NCBI GenBank assembly: GCA_000310025.1
Contig: FN649740.1
Coordinates: 1,916,136 to 1,980,135 of the forward strand
Source: Ectocarpus siliculosus
Taxonomy: Eukaryota; Sar; Phaeophyceae; Ectocarpales; Ectocarpaceae
DNA: 64,000 nucleotides
Direction: 5' to 3'
In this document: piece by piece, positions 1 to 13,700 of the stretch
Position numbering within the stretch: the stretch's first letter is position 1
How the letters are laid out: every line of letters begins with the position of its first letter
Notes under the pieces: generated by a model
What the model was told of the DNA's origin: nothing
Database searches by the model: none
The model's input: the letters and a program-made list of their open reading frames with translations, nothing else
Program-made: the position numbers and the translations under genes

Positions 1-40
1 GCTCAACAGCTCAGAAGGACTCATGACTCACATGACTCGA

Positions 41-137
41 ATTTTTATTTTTATTTTTTTCTTAATTTGTTTTTTTTTGTTCTTCACTTCAAATCAGCGC
101 TCACAGCACTAGTGCCGTTTATTCCAACCCGTGGTCA
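41..137 (-). repeat. 5'-truncated SINE copy (3' tail and A-rich end)
   Basis: Read on the minus strand this matches the 3' end of the SINE at 41370-41686. Both share a stretch of about 70 bp running from a gtgtgaccacggg-like start through an ataaacggcactagtgctg-like core to an A-rich tail. The internal promoter part is absent here, so this is a dead 5'-truncated copy. It lies in opposite orientation to the other copy. Confidence 0.75.
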
Positions 138-271
138 CACTTAATATGACACAACGAAACCATCTCTATCATAGAAAAGAGTCTGAGACAGATTAGCAAT
201 GGATTCATAGCGTCAGAAAGTACCTGTATGTCTACGATTTCCCAGACAGCATATAGGGACATCTCCGTTTC

Positions 272-316
272 GAGAGGTTCGCTGGGCTTTTCGTCGAAAA
301 GCCCAGCGAACCTCTC
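272..316. repeat. 45-nt perfect hairpin palindrome
   Basis: Arms 272-293 and 295-316 are exact reverse complements of 22 bp around a single T. Transcripts of either strand would form a very stable hairpin. It lies about 0.85 kb upstream of the first exon of the protease gene. I see no flanking duplication that would mark it as a transposon end. Confidence 0.9.
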
Positions 317-1169
317 AACGAACCTAAAAAAGTACCGTATCGGGGTCATATGTGCTGCCGTCGGCCCGACCTCTTTGGTACACATATGCATACAGGCACA
401 CACCGTGGTCGCGGTTCGCTCGCTCATCTCGAGCATAGATCCAGGATTCGCCCACCCTCCTTTTCGTACATACGCTCTCACCCCACACACCTTGCTCGCG
501 TCAACCCGAAGGAGTCTGACAGTCCCGACGTTCGGTTCAACAATGGCAACATGTATCGAGCCGAATTATTGGTTCAACTTGCTCGTCAGCCCTGAAGATC
601 CGCAAGAGGTAATCAAAACATCAACACGCCCCGCTAGTTCACAATTCACATTGCTCACGTCCCTCTTCTCTTATATATCTTCGAGATAGCTTGATTGGAA
701 GAGAACTACGTGTTTGGTTAGAAGGTGAGCACATTGCACGGTACAGGTGGCAGATCAATTCACTGCTGCTGTAGATGTCATCGATTGAATTCCTTCTCAG
801 CTCTTGGGTCACCCCCCCCCAAAAGGATAGTCTGCATGCACACAGCAGTGTAGTTCTATGCACAAGGTAATGATGTGACCACCAATCTGTCTCCCCGGTG
901 AGTTTATTCTCCACAGATACTTGGAACTATACTGTATGTATGATGTTGAGAAAAAGTCCAGCGCTCGGTGCTAATGTACAGTCTACGACTGTAGTACAGG
1001 ACGAGTACATATAGTAGTGCATGACAACTACTTCTTGTCTTAGACTACGTAAATATTGCCGAAGAAGGTGGGCAGATCAATGCCTTGAATGTCCTCCCTA
1101 TCCTCCGACCTACTGTGTCTAAACCTACATCGCGACCGCGGCGCCGTTACACCTGCTTATCTTAGCACA

Positions 1170-1700
1170 ATGGTATTCGTGACAAGCGCTGCTTTTCGGC
1201 TGGTGGTGGTCATCTTTGCCGCTGCGATACCGGTTGTGCAAGGAGTGCAGAAAGCACTTGAATTCTGCCACCCCCAAAAAGACAGGTGAGACACCGCTTC
1301 TCGATAATACTGTACTACAGTAGCCCACGCGCAGTCTCGACTAATGCTTTTCGTGCCGACCCCAAATCGCGCACCGTTAACCATGCTGCAAGCATCTATG
1401 AACGAACGAACCCGTCCATGTTGTTAACTTCGACAGCGACTTCAAGGACCAAGATCATGAAGACGTGCAGGACAACCAGGAGTTGGCGCCGGCGGCACCG
1501 GAGGAGGTGATGGTGACGTACGGCCAGGTCATTATAGATCGGTGAAGGGGAGGCGAAGTGTTCTCTAGTTGACCCTCTCTTGTTGTCCGACGCGTCACCA
1601 CTCACAGATATTTCCAACTCTCTTTGTAACTCGTTTACATAGAAATCTAGTCGCTAATCCTCACCCAGCTGACTTACTGACACGCAACAGATCCCGGAGG

Positions 1701-1755
<55 letters not shown>

Positions 1756-4700
1756 CCATCTGGTGCGAGCCGGCCATGCTGTTGCTTCGTCGAAAAGGTT
1801 TGTAACAGTTGTTATTCCGCCTCACTCAGCGCTTGTGTAACCCCACAGTATCGCCCTGCTTACACGCTCTTAGGGATTTAGGGCATCCCCCAGAAGGGAG
1901 GCCTAGACAAATGCTATGGGCACTTGAGAACGAAGGATATTGGTGTCCGATCGTAGACTTCATACTGTACGAAACCACTAACCAGGAGAATAATCCCCCC
2001 CGGCACCCACTCTCCCTGGCATGGGTCTCATTGCTCGCAATCACAGGGGCATCAAGAACGGTAGCAACTATTGTTACCTCAACGCCAGCATTCAAATGCT
2101 GCTGGCGTTGCCAGGGGTCAGGACTATGGTGTTCCAAAGCATGTCTGGCATGGTCCCAGGTGAGAATTGAACAGAGGAATGAATCTGGCAACAAAATCGC
2201 AAAACTTAATAGTCTACGCTGTGTTCTCCTCGTGCATGATGACACAAAATGACAACGAACTCCATCAAAATATCCCTTGAGTGAACGCTGGTGAACTGAT
2301 TTTGTGATGTGACCGGCCGGCCGTGTATTTCGAGATAATCATCTTATAGTTTTTCCTCTCAAGAAGAGGTCTGTCTCCTCCGCCGCGTATCAACGCGTCT
2401 GAACTCGATGGCGTGATTGCCCTAGCCTTTAACACACATACATACATACATAAACACAGGTCAACCGGAGGAGGATCAAACACACGATGAGGCCTTCAAC
2501 GGCAGTAAATAGTTTCCTCCTTCGTTGAAATAAGTCTCTCAAAACATGACGGGTACTTTGTACCTCATGTTGTTGCAAACACCGCAACAACCAGTCCTAA
2601 AAAAAATGAACGTTCCCCACTGGGTGCTCCCTCGGTGGTTGATCTATTCCTTTTCTGACAGGCAACGATGTCGACACGAACAACACCTGCCCCACAAAGG
2701 AGGACGTGATGAAGGTGATAATGGCGGCGAAGAGGTTCACAGAACGAGGGGGCACGCGTGCAGACGGAGACACAGTGCTCATGGCGAAGAGGATCACCGT
2801 CCACGTCTTGGGATGGGCCTTTAAGGTGGGAATACCAACGAACACAATAAAACTTACGATGATAACGACAACCTTATAGCAAACAACCGTAGTACACACA
2901 GCACACTACAAACGAGAGGGCATCAAGCGGAACCAGGCTGGGGAGTACTCGGGGAAACCACGCATGAGCCGAATGCTCAAGTTGAAGGAGCCCCATCGTA
3001 TCCTAACCCAAGACGTAGTAGGGAAAAAAAAATCTCCAAAACATCAAGATAATAGTACCTGAACATCGTTCGTTGCATCATGCTGCGACTAATTCGTGTA
3101 GTGGTATGCACGCGTGATGAAGTCTGGTTGACCCGTGAAGAAGAACTCACTTGTTGTTACTCTTGTAGAACAGCAGCAGCAGTAGCTGTTGCCTTGGGTA
3201 TCGGTAGGAATGACACCAAGGGGCACAGGATCCTCTGCACAAGTAGGGGCTACTAGATCATGTCCCCTACTTTTTATCCTTCCGCGGAGAGTTACATCTC
3301 TCCGCGCCTTCTAGAAGGAACCAAGCTCTTCTATGTTCCGTCTACACATCTGAATCCTATAACACTAGCCCACCCTGGAGGTTCTCATACGCAGATACTG
3401 TAAAACCTCGAGTCTTGACAAGCAATTGTCGAGTCTCTAAATGAAAGTATCGAGGATGTGGAGCTCCAAAACAGCACAATTCACCCTCCCACACCTCTCA
3501 CTCGATGAGTCGCAAGACCATCGTTTGACTTCTAAAACGACAAAAAGACACAGACAGGAAGGAACTGACGGGGCTAAGAAAAGCCTACGACGACCGGAAG
3601 AAGATCGGAACCAAAGAAAGGAAGACACAAAAAAAGGAAGAAAAACAGAAAAGAAAAACAGAAAAGAAAAACAAAGGTCGTCAAAACGACAAAAAGAAAG
3701 GGTCACTGCAGGAACCACAACAAGACCGGTATCGTAAGAAAACGACAAGATACGCCATTCACGCAGTCGCCACGGCAGTGTAGAAGGGGCATCAATGGGC
3801 GCGAAACACCTACAGGTCGTGACCAAACGCTAAAGGCACAAAATAAAGCGCGGAGAAAGCGAAAACCAACCAAGGCTAAAAAAAAACAACCCAAACAACG
3901 CTGAAACAACAGAAAGCCAAGACAACTAGCACGTCGTCTTAATGTGGGCGCGCAACGTTATCAGGCAACGAATCAGTCCCGGGGTCACCACGCGACATGT
4001 CGACGTTGCGAAGGATCCCCTTAAAAAGGGCACTGCCGCTGTGAACTTGGAGGCACCAGGATCCGGAGACGGCGGTTTCAGCGGTGGAGTAGCGAACATC
4101 AGGAAGGGCGAGCTTGACAGGGCCAGGATCGTCCAAGAAGCGGACGACGTAGAAGTCGGACGGTAGAGGCGGTCCAGTAATCTTGCCCAACCACCAGAAT
4201 CCATCGCGAGCTTTGTACCAGAAGAAGGCGCCTGCAGGTAGCGGAGTATTGGCGAAGCGACGGTCCCAAGTTGAACGAGAGACGAGCGAATAACCCGAAG
4301 GCAAAGCTCGCTCCCCTTTAGCGCGCGCCATCTCGCGGGTGGCCGCACCAATACGCATAGCCCGATAGCGACGATTCGTTTGGCGATGTTGATCAGGCGA
4401 ACCCGTCCAGTACCGGAGAATGTGGGGCTTGGAATGCTGGAGGTCCATCTCACGTTCCCAAGAAGGACGAAGAAGACCTTTCCAATGCGTTTGGTATAAA
4501 ACAGCGATGGTGCCACCACGGCCACGAACAGACTGATGGCCACTAATGCGGTCAACCTCGAGACGTTCGACCGGAGTCGACACGTCGTCTTCCGTAACAT
4601 GGTAGGGAGGAGATTTATTCGCATAGGAGTTTAGCACATACGGTGTAAGGCCGGCAGGCAGGAACCGAGGCAAGTCTTCAGTGTCATGCGGATTAGCGCA

Positions 4701-7700
4701 AGGCTTGCAACGCGCAACTGATACACGGTTTTTCGAGTCCGGACCCGGCAGATCCGATGGAAGATCCAAATACAGTAACTTGGAAGCCAGAGGACAACCG
4801 TCAGGAGCGTCAGGACACGGACCCACGGCCAAGATCTTGAACTGACCAGTCCAAAGGAAAGACAACTTAGCCTTGAGGACCTTGTCATCCGTGCCTGAAC
4901 GAACACCTTGGCGAATGGTAGATTCGGTGTTGTACACCCAAACCCATCCACCGACGGTGTATGAGGGGACCTTGCGCAAAGCATCCGATAGAGCGGAGTT
5001 ACGCCGCTCAATCCTCGAAACGGACAGGTTGCGCTGTTCGCGAACTAAATCGTAAGAACGACGTTGGCGATCAGCAGCAAGATCGCAATACTCAAGTTGA
5101 TCGCGATGCAAGCTTTGGTGGCCTCGAGCATATGGATGCTCAAAAACCGTCATCGGCATGCGTGGCAGTCGGTTCATATGCACCTCGTTGGGCGCCAAAC
5201 CAGTAGCGGCACTAACCGAATTGTTGTAGGCAAACTCAACGTGCGGCAGATGAATGTCCCAATCATCTTGCCTCTCATTGACGACCATAGCCAACATCTG
5301 AGCCATAGTGTGATTTACGCGCTCCACACCCCCATTGCCGTTGGGATGGTAAGAGCTGGTAGCCACTTTGCGTATAGCCAGACGGGCGTATACAGCCTGC
5401 GACAGTTTAGAACAAAACTGAGAGCCATTATCAGACAAGAGACTCAAAGGGCAACCCCATAAAGGGATATACCGATTGACAAGTACGTCAGCGGTGCCTT
5501 CGGCGGTGAATTCTGCAGCCGTAACCGCGTACATGTCAGCACGGCGGCTGAAACGGTCAGTGAAAAGCAGAATATATGTGTTTCCGCGCGGTGTCAACGG
5601 GAGGGGACCGAAATAATCGACGCTCACCGATACACCTGGGCCCGAAGGCAGCGGAAGGCACAAAGTAGGCCATCGAGGCGTTTGACGAGATGACTTGCGA
5701 GCTTGGCATCGCAAACAATGCCGTACCCACCACTTCGTGCAAACACTCATGCCAACCCACCAATAAAAACGTTCCAGCATGCTAAGCGTGCGAGCGGCAC
5801 CGAGGTGGCAGGATGCATCAGCGTGACAGGCTTGCATGATCCACGGACGCATGAGCATGGGAACATAAATCCGAATGGGTTTGTCGTTGAGAAGGCGAGC
5901 AGCACGCCCGCCAGGACGTGTGGTCGTAGACGACGGGGGCGCTGTTTGCTTGCGAACAAGCAAGACCAAACCATCATCGCCGACATGTAACTGGCCTTTG
6001 TTAGACAGGTCACGAATCTCCGACAGAGGAGGTCGACGAGCGGACGGAAGATGATCCAGGAAATCCGGAGGGAGAGCCGAAGGCCGACCCAGAAGGATGA
6101 AACGAATAGCTGCATCACAAACAGGTTCGTTACGTTGCTCGCGAGCCCAATCAGCATGCGAGAAACGTTCGACAGACGCCCGGAAGGCTAAATCTGCCGA
6201 GGAATGTAAAGCCGCCTCGATAGAAGAGGGGGCCGATTCCTGAGGCTCCGGCGGCAATCCACCCGAAGGCAGAGTAGCAGCGGAAACCGAAGACGAAGGC
6301 GTATAAGTGGTCGAAACCAAATGCGTCGAAGATTCCGAAGAATCGGGAGCAGCAGAAGACTGCTGGGCAGGAGCAACCGAAGTTGCAGGATGTGTCGAAG
6401 ACGCAAGATCCCTTCCACGAGCCAGAGGCGTATGGAGGTCTGGGATCGAAGTGTCAGCACCAGGAGCCGAAACCAACCTGGTCAAAACGGGGGGCGCCGT
6501 CGATGCTGATTGTGCAGGCGGGGAACGTCGAAACGATCTGGGCGAAGCGGAAATCCGAGTAGGAGCCGGCGGGTCCTCAGAGAAACCATAATCCACGGGC
6601 GGGAGGGGCGTGCCTGCCACAACCGCCGTGCGACGGCGAGTTCGCGTGGAAATCAGTTGAGTAGGGTCGAGAGTCCGTCGTGATGCTGCAGTCGGCGAGA
6701 CGGCCGGCGAAGACTCGGGCTCGAGAGCCAAAATGTCCTCCACCGAAGAATGTAAGGAGCCAGACCAACCGAGGGTCCTGTCACGCAAGCGTCGTAGCGA
6801 AGGAGACAACCCGCGGGAGTTGATGGACGGCCAGGGTGCAATGTTCCAGATGCCAGACGGAGACGAAAGGCCTGACGGCGAGAGACGTGGACCATGCCGA
6901 CGGAAGTCGACAAAATCATCTGTAGAGGGGGCCAGCCCACCCAAGACCGAAGTCGGGGAAGTTGGGACGAGCCCACCCAAGCCAACACCCACGGCGCGAT
7001 GGCCAGAAGGCGTAAGGCCACAAGAACGGATGAAGAATACGCTCTCCTCATCGTCATCCGGTGTCAAGCGACTGCGACCAGATCGGTCACATTCCGCCGC
7101 ATCGATCGGAAGGCGAGAGAGGAAATCAGCGTTGCCATTTGCGGAACCCTTGCGGTACTCGAGAGTGTAATTGTAGGCGGTAAGAAATTCAAGCCAACGC
7201 TGAACGCGGGCATTATTCTCCCCCACCTTGGCAAAATGCTCAAGAGATTTGTGGTCGGTAAAAATGCGAAATTTCGTGCCCCACAAATAACCGCGAAGTC
7301 GTTTGATGCACCATAATACGATGCTACCCGCCTCGAGGTCGAGGGGAGTCCAATGACGTTCGGAGTCCAAAGTAGCTCGGCTGATGAAAACGATGGGCCG
7401 GATGGAGCCATCCGGCTGTTCTTGTTCGAGAGTCCCGCCGAACCCATCGCGACTAGCATCACAGTAGAGGCGAAAAGGTCGCGAGCCGTCCGTAACGGCA
7501 TCCCAATCTGGATAAACCAAGACAGGAGGGTTGGCCAACTCAGACAACAGGACGCGAACAGCTTGCTCCATGGCAGGGGTGAAGGCGAACGTCGCCTGCT
7601 TCTTGAGAAGAGTGGTCAAAGGTCGAATTCGCGTAGCCATGTTGGGAAGGAACTTGCGGTAGTAGCTGAGGCCGCCGAGAAGAGAGCGAAGTTGTTTAAC

Positions 7701-10700
7701 ATCCTTAGGCATGGGCATTTTGGTGAGGGCCGAACACCGTCAGGGGAGATGGTGTGGCCGAGGAAATCCGCTTCGGTAGCGCCAATGGTGGCCTTCGGTG
7801 GGGTGAGTTTCAAGTTGTGTGTGCGCAAGCGTTCAAACAGAGCGCGCATGGTATCAACATGAGAAGCCGGGTTGTCGTCGAAAACGATCAAATCATCCAA
7901 GTACGATGCAACACCGTGGAGATTTTTGATGACTTCGTTGACCACCTTGCAAAACCACCCAGGGGCAGCAGAACTGCTCTGAGGCATCTTCAACCACTCA
8001 AAAAGCCCGGAAGACGTCACGAATGCCGTCAAAGGGATTGTATCACGGTGAACCGTGATTTGGTGGAACGAAGACTTCATGTCGAAGAGGGAATAGATTC
8101 GCCCTTTCAACAGCTTGTCCAAAGTATCATCAACTCGAGGAATCGGAAGCTGGCTCAAAGCACAAAGCTTGTTGAGCTTGCGATAGTTGACAGTGATGCG
8201 AACACCACCAGATTTCTTCGGTATGATTACCAAAGGACTCGAGTAGGGCGAGGTCGAATGTTGGATCAGACCAGTCGCAAGATATTGATCAAGGATCGCG
8301 TCAACTTGTTTCGCCACCGGGGGGTTAACGCGGTATGGACGAGACGTGACGGGTGCACTGCCCGGAGGAACTGTAAGCTTGAAAGGAAAAAGCGAACAAG
8401 GTCCAAAGTCGATGGGGGAACTCGAGAAGACATCATGATAGTCGCACAGGACGTTACCAAGCTGAGTGATGACATCCGGAGTCCAACCCGGACCATGGAG
8501 ATCAAAAGAAATCTCACGGAGATGGCAGGGGAGCTTATCCCATACGTGGGAAAAACTCTGACGTTGTTCAGACGTCAACCGCTCGAGAAGAGCAGGCGGA
8601 GGCGACGAAAGAGAAGCACTGGCAGAACCAGGGTCCTCTTTGCCGCTTTGCGACGGCGTGGGTCGCTCATGCAAATTATACACGAAGGGGTCATCAACGC
8701 GATGCGTGGCAGACGAATCAATGCCATCTGTCGAAACAGGACCCGGAACCCAGCTGCCCGAAGCAGTGGTGGGATCTTGAGCCGCAGATTGAAGACCATC
8801 GCTCAAACTGTGGCGAGACACAGCACTGAGAGGCACGCGAAGAAGGGGAGCCGAAGCTGTACCCAGAACGTCGCCTGGTTCGAGTGAAGAGATACCCGCG
8901 AGCGGGAGTCGTTGGCAACCATTTTGCACAAAGTGTTCCTCGGAAGAAAACATAGCACATTGTGGAAGCATATCCACGAGATAGTTACCCACGAGGGCTG
9001 GAGAGCCATCGCTGCGTACCAAATTAACCGGAACAAGGCATGTTCAGGGTGAAGTTGGACGGAATGTTTTCCAGCATAGCGAAGCTGGTAGTTACCATCT
9101 GTGGAAGACAAATCGTGAGCGAATGCGGTGGCACCGCAACTGCTATGCTGAGCCAGGGTAAGCTCACCAAAAACACGGTCACCAGGGCGTTTGGCACGCA
9201 AAGTGCGGTAAGAGCGGTCGCTAAACCGCATCCAACTGTCTCTCCCAAGGAGCACGTCATGATGCATAACACCACCGGGAACAACGTACGCCCAAACAGC
9301 GAGAGAGGAAGTAGGAAGGCGCTTGCGAAGAAACTGCACGCTCAAGCGGACAATAGTCGAAGTTTGAAGTGGAGCAGATTCGCCGAAACCTCCCCAACAG
9401 CGAGGTTGGGTTTGTTTCTCAGACAACGACGAAGCGGCCGAAGTGGCTTTCATGGATTCCCACGCAGATGCACTAATAAAAGACTGCGGGGAACCCGTGT
9501 CTAAAAGAGCAACACATCCAAACTGAACAGAAGCTGAACCACTGTGAGTGAGGATTTGGGTGGTGAAAGAGTCATCATCGATGGTAACAACACCATCAAC
9601 CAAATCCGGACCTTGCTCAGGAAGCAAAGAAGAGGAAGAGAATGGCTGAGGGCACCCGGAAGACACGGCCCAAACAGCGGTGTCATGATCCGATGGAACA
9701 TTCGCAGCGTATTGTGAAAACGACGCGAATCGTTCAGTCGACGGAGGGGTTGAGGCCATCCGAAGACGCTGGTGTGTAGAAGGGCTAACTTCATAAACCG
9801 CGTTATGTTGAGACGACGTCGAAACGTGGTCGTTGGGGGGCAGCAAACGAGAGCTGCGCTCGGGCGGCGGGGCATTGCATCGCAAAAGACTGCGTACTCG
9901 TTGAAGGGCATTGCCCAACAAATTGAGGCCACGCCATCGAGAGGTGGATAGAGCGTCAAGATCATCGGCTTGAAGGCAAATGCCCCAAATACGGTCGTAG
10001 GGACTAGCTTCGGCAAGGATTTTGTCGCCAGATCCGAGAAGATGCTCGCGCAACTCGGAGTTTTGACTAAATTTTGCGTAAGAGCCAGTGAGCACAATAT
10101 TTTCGCGCTCCTGTTCCCAAAGTGATGGGTCGAAACCACGGACACCTCGGCCAAACTTCTTGTGTAGGGCAGGATCGGACACGCGCATGATGTTTTGTAA
10201 AGCGCAATGGTCTTCGAAAAGACGAGCTTTTTCCGCAGCGAAAAACTGCTCAGCACAAGAGTACACCACTCCATCGACCACAAAAGTCGACGGGGTCCAT
10301 TGGGAAAAGGGAGAGGGGGGCTGCCAAAAGAAGACCATATCAGGAGTACAATACTCGTTAGATGGGTCGAAGACATCGCGAACTGCAGGAGTCGAAACAC
10401 CTGGAGTGCGGTCAGCCGAAGCTGAGGTTGCAGCCGAAGCTGATGTAGTCGAAGCGGAGGAGGCAGCCGAAACGCCCGCATTGTAATTGACGGCGTGAAC
10501 GTCCATGTGGACGGTCTCGGGTATGTCAGAGACCGGCGAAGAATCGACGGGAGCCGGATTGTTCGCAATAATTGGGCCAGCGACATCACGCTGGGTGCGC
10601 CCCAATTCTAAACCTGAAGAAACGCCTCGTAAGGTGTCATTCAACAGGTTGCTTTCGCTAGGAACGGCCGCCAAGGCCGGGTCGGTTAAAGAACCAAACC

Positions 10701-13700
10701 GGGCGTGGTGCTCCTGGCCATTCCTCCGTGACAAGGTACGCGAGACCGCCGGTTGTTCGGAGGTCACTCCGGGAGGGTCCTCCCGAAGCGGTGGTGTCAA
10801 CACTGTCGACGTCGGTCGCGGCGGCCTGGTATCGGGCGCCGTGGGGCGAGCGTGCGTCGGAAGGGATGGAGCGTCCGAAGACGATCCATGGTCGAAATAT
10901 CTCGTGGCGGAATCTGATGATGTTCGGCGGTCAGGACCAAGAGAACAACGCGATTCGAAGCCAGGCGAATTTGACCCTGTAACTTGCCGGTCGGAACCAG
11001 TCAAATTAGCTACCGGTGCAACAATCGAGGGCGAACCCTCAACGGAAGCGGGCACAGACGAGTTGAGCGTATCCGAAGATTCACCCGAGGTAACCAATTC
11101 AGGCGATTCCTCTTCAATCGTCCAAAGCGCATGGCTACGGCCGGTCTGATCTGCAGACGACGGGGGGAGCGAACGAGCGGTGCCCGACAAACGAGCGGTA
11201 CTCGATGGCCCCGAAGGTCCTACGGTTCTGTTCCCGCACCTCAAGACAGTACTCGCGCCAGACTGGTTAGTTTCTGACGGAGCGCCAGTCCGAAGAGACA
11301 GAGACGCAGAGGTGGCAGATGATAAGTGCGATGTAGAAGGTGGGACGAGAGCATAATGTCTGGATACCGACCTGATCGACACTGGGAGAAACAACGGATA
11401 CCGAAGTATGGTTGTTATTGTGAGGCACCGAAGTACCAGAAGGGATAACATTCACCGAAGTGTGGTTATCGTTGCGTAGGACCGAAGTGCTAGAGGCAAC
11501 AGTGTGTGACGGCGCGACAGATACCGAAGTATTGTCGTTGTTGCATAAAACCGAAGTATTAGGGGCAACAGAGCGTGACACACGAGCGTCTTGTGAAGAA
11601 CGAGACGAGGTCCCCGAAGATGCTGAAGGCGGTCCGGGGGAAGTAGGCGAACCACCACCGATGAGTCATCCGCTGCGAGAACGGCCACCATTTTGGAAGT
11701 TGCCAGGTTGACGGGCATTGTGATTGGTCGAAACCATGATGCCAGACGAAGGACCGGTGTGTGCATGCGTTTGTGGTTGATAGAGGGACAGAGCACCAGT
11801 GTGGTTGGTGTTGATCGAAGGGTGTTGCTGAGGGTGAGAGTTACCCGCAGAATTTCCTGGGGCATACCCACTGTTGTGCGATTGTGTCTGAAGAGTGTGA
11901 GGGGAACCACCACCGTCGGAACAGCGATTCCCAGCATGGTTTCGACGCTGAGAGGACGAAGAGGAAGAGCGCTGGTGGCGTCTACCCTGATTGTTTTGGC
12001 GGTTGTCCGCACTTTTTCGTCGAAAAGACCGCATACGGCCTTGCCAACGTCTAAAAGCAGCAGAATCGTCATTGAGGAGACCCAACTCGGGGTTCAACAA
12101 CCCACTCGAATTCGTGAACGGTGCAACGCATTGCTTCATGGAATGGTCTTCACCCGAGCAGTTCAGACAGCGATTCCTGTTTTCGCGGAAGGCTTGCGAG
12201 CGAGCCTCTTGTGTCAACAAAGGAGTCCACAAAAAAGGATCCTCCGTGTTACGAAAACTAGAAGTGAGAGCGTATACATCAGACCAATCGGCTTGCGAAG
12301 CAGGCCAAGAATTATAGTTGCGTGTGAAAGGGTCAGCATCGTGCGATTGTACCGGCAAAACTACAGGGTTCTGAGCTGAACCTGGTGCCCACTGGCCCGA
12401 AGGCGCGGGGGCGCGGTGTTGGGACCGCCGAGGCTGCGAGGAGCCACGCGTCGAAGACAACGAAAAATAAGATGAACCGCCGATAGCCGGGGTTTTATTT
12501 GTCGCTAGAGGCGCGAACGCCTCCCACATATCCGCAATCGACGCAAAGGGAGTGACGGCCGTGGCCAGAGCACCCGGGTACAAAATCGGAGACAAACTCG
12601 GAAATTGCTTGCAGACCGAATGCCGCACTATTTCTAGAACCATGGATACGCTAGGGGCCAAAGTACGCTCAGAGCCAGTCACAGACGAAACCAACAAACG
12701 AAAAGCACGAAGGTAATCCGCGAAAGAAGTACCATCTGCTACTCCAAATTGATGAAGCCTCAAAAACGACTCTTGACGGTCGCCGACATCAAATTGCTCC
12801 GCAAGATGACGCAACAGCAACTGAAAAGCTTCTGGTCCGGTGGCGCCGCCGTCCAAGCTTCTCTTCACCTGCTGAAAGTAATCAGCGATGGAAAGGACAA
12901 GATCGGCAGTAGAGGGCTTGTCAGGGGTGATCGCACCCGAAAGTTTCTTTTCGAGAGGCCGTTCCCATCCAGGCACGTAATCAGTACTGTCCAACCCTTC
13001 GCTTTGGTCATCACACAGCAACAATATGTCGGACAAGGCCGTTCGTGTTGTGCGGATGAGCTGTTGGTAGCCGTCCCCAGGCAACAAAGTTGAAGGGAAG
13101 GGCATGGTAGCGACATTTCCAACTTTTTTCAAGTTCAGAGTGATGTACGCCCGTTGGACAGTAACTACGTGAGCCTTGCGAACTGCCGAAGCAGCCGCAT
13201 CTACCGTGGCTTGACGAGCATGTGCAATGTTGGAAGAAAGTGGCAAAACACTATCATCCAAAACGACAGGGGGTGCAGCAGCTGCAACCGAAGAAGCAGC
13301 AGGCGGAACACGATCCCAAGACGGTACAACCTGATGAACATCTTGTACGGGCACAAAAGTCGAAGGGGGGGTTGGGTTTGAGAACCCGGGGTTGTGTGCG
13401 ATTCCTGAGCCTACAGCATAATCAGCGGTAGAAAAAACAGGAGGTGCAACAGTTTCCGAAGAAACGAGGGGGGCCGAAGCCTGTGCCATGTTCGAAAACG
13501 CAACACGAGTTTCCGAAGAAACGGGGGGGGCCGAAGTCGGAGGGACAAAATCATCACGCAACAAAAAACGAGCATCCGAAGTTGCGTCCATGAGGGACGG
13601 AACTACTTGCCTTTGACGACCTGGCTTGCGGGGCAAACTGGTGTCCGAGCCTGACCCGGTCTTGCACTTGCCTTTGGAGCTGCGAGCTCCATTCCCGCCA

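Larger units (their letters stand above)
1..1169. other. intergenic, upstream of the USP gene
   Basis: Apart from the SINE fragment and the hairpin palindrome I see no coding signal here. The open frames have no splice logic and no recognisable domain. The promoter of the downstream gene should lie in its last few hundred bases, but I see no clear TATA box. Confidence 0.5.

Noticed and set aside
272-316. Rho-independent terminator
   Set aside because: The window is eukaryotic and there is no T tract or upstream gene for it to end.
7690-7740. Programmed frameshift in pol
   Set aside because: It falls in the RT-RNase H link where no gypsy element shifts frame, and several codons appear missing, so it is a small deletion.
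7754-8887. Plus-strand ORF of 377 residues opposite RT
   Set aside because: Shadow of the RT frame; basic composition and no domain.
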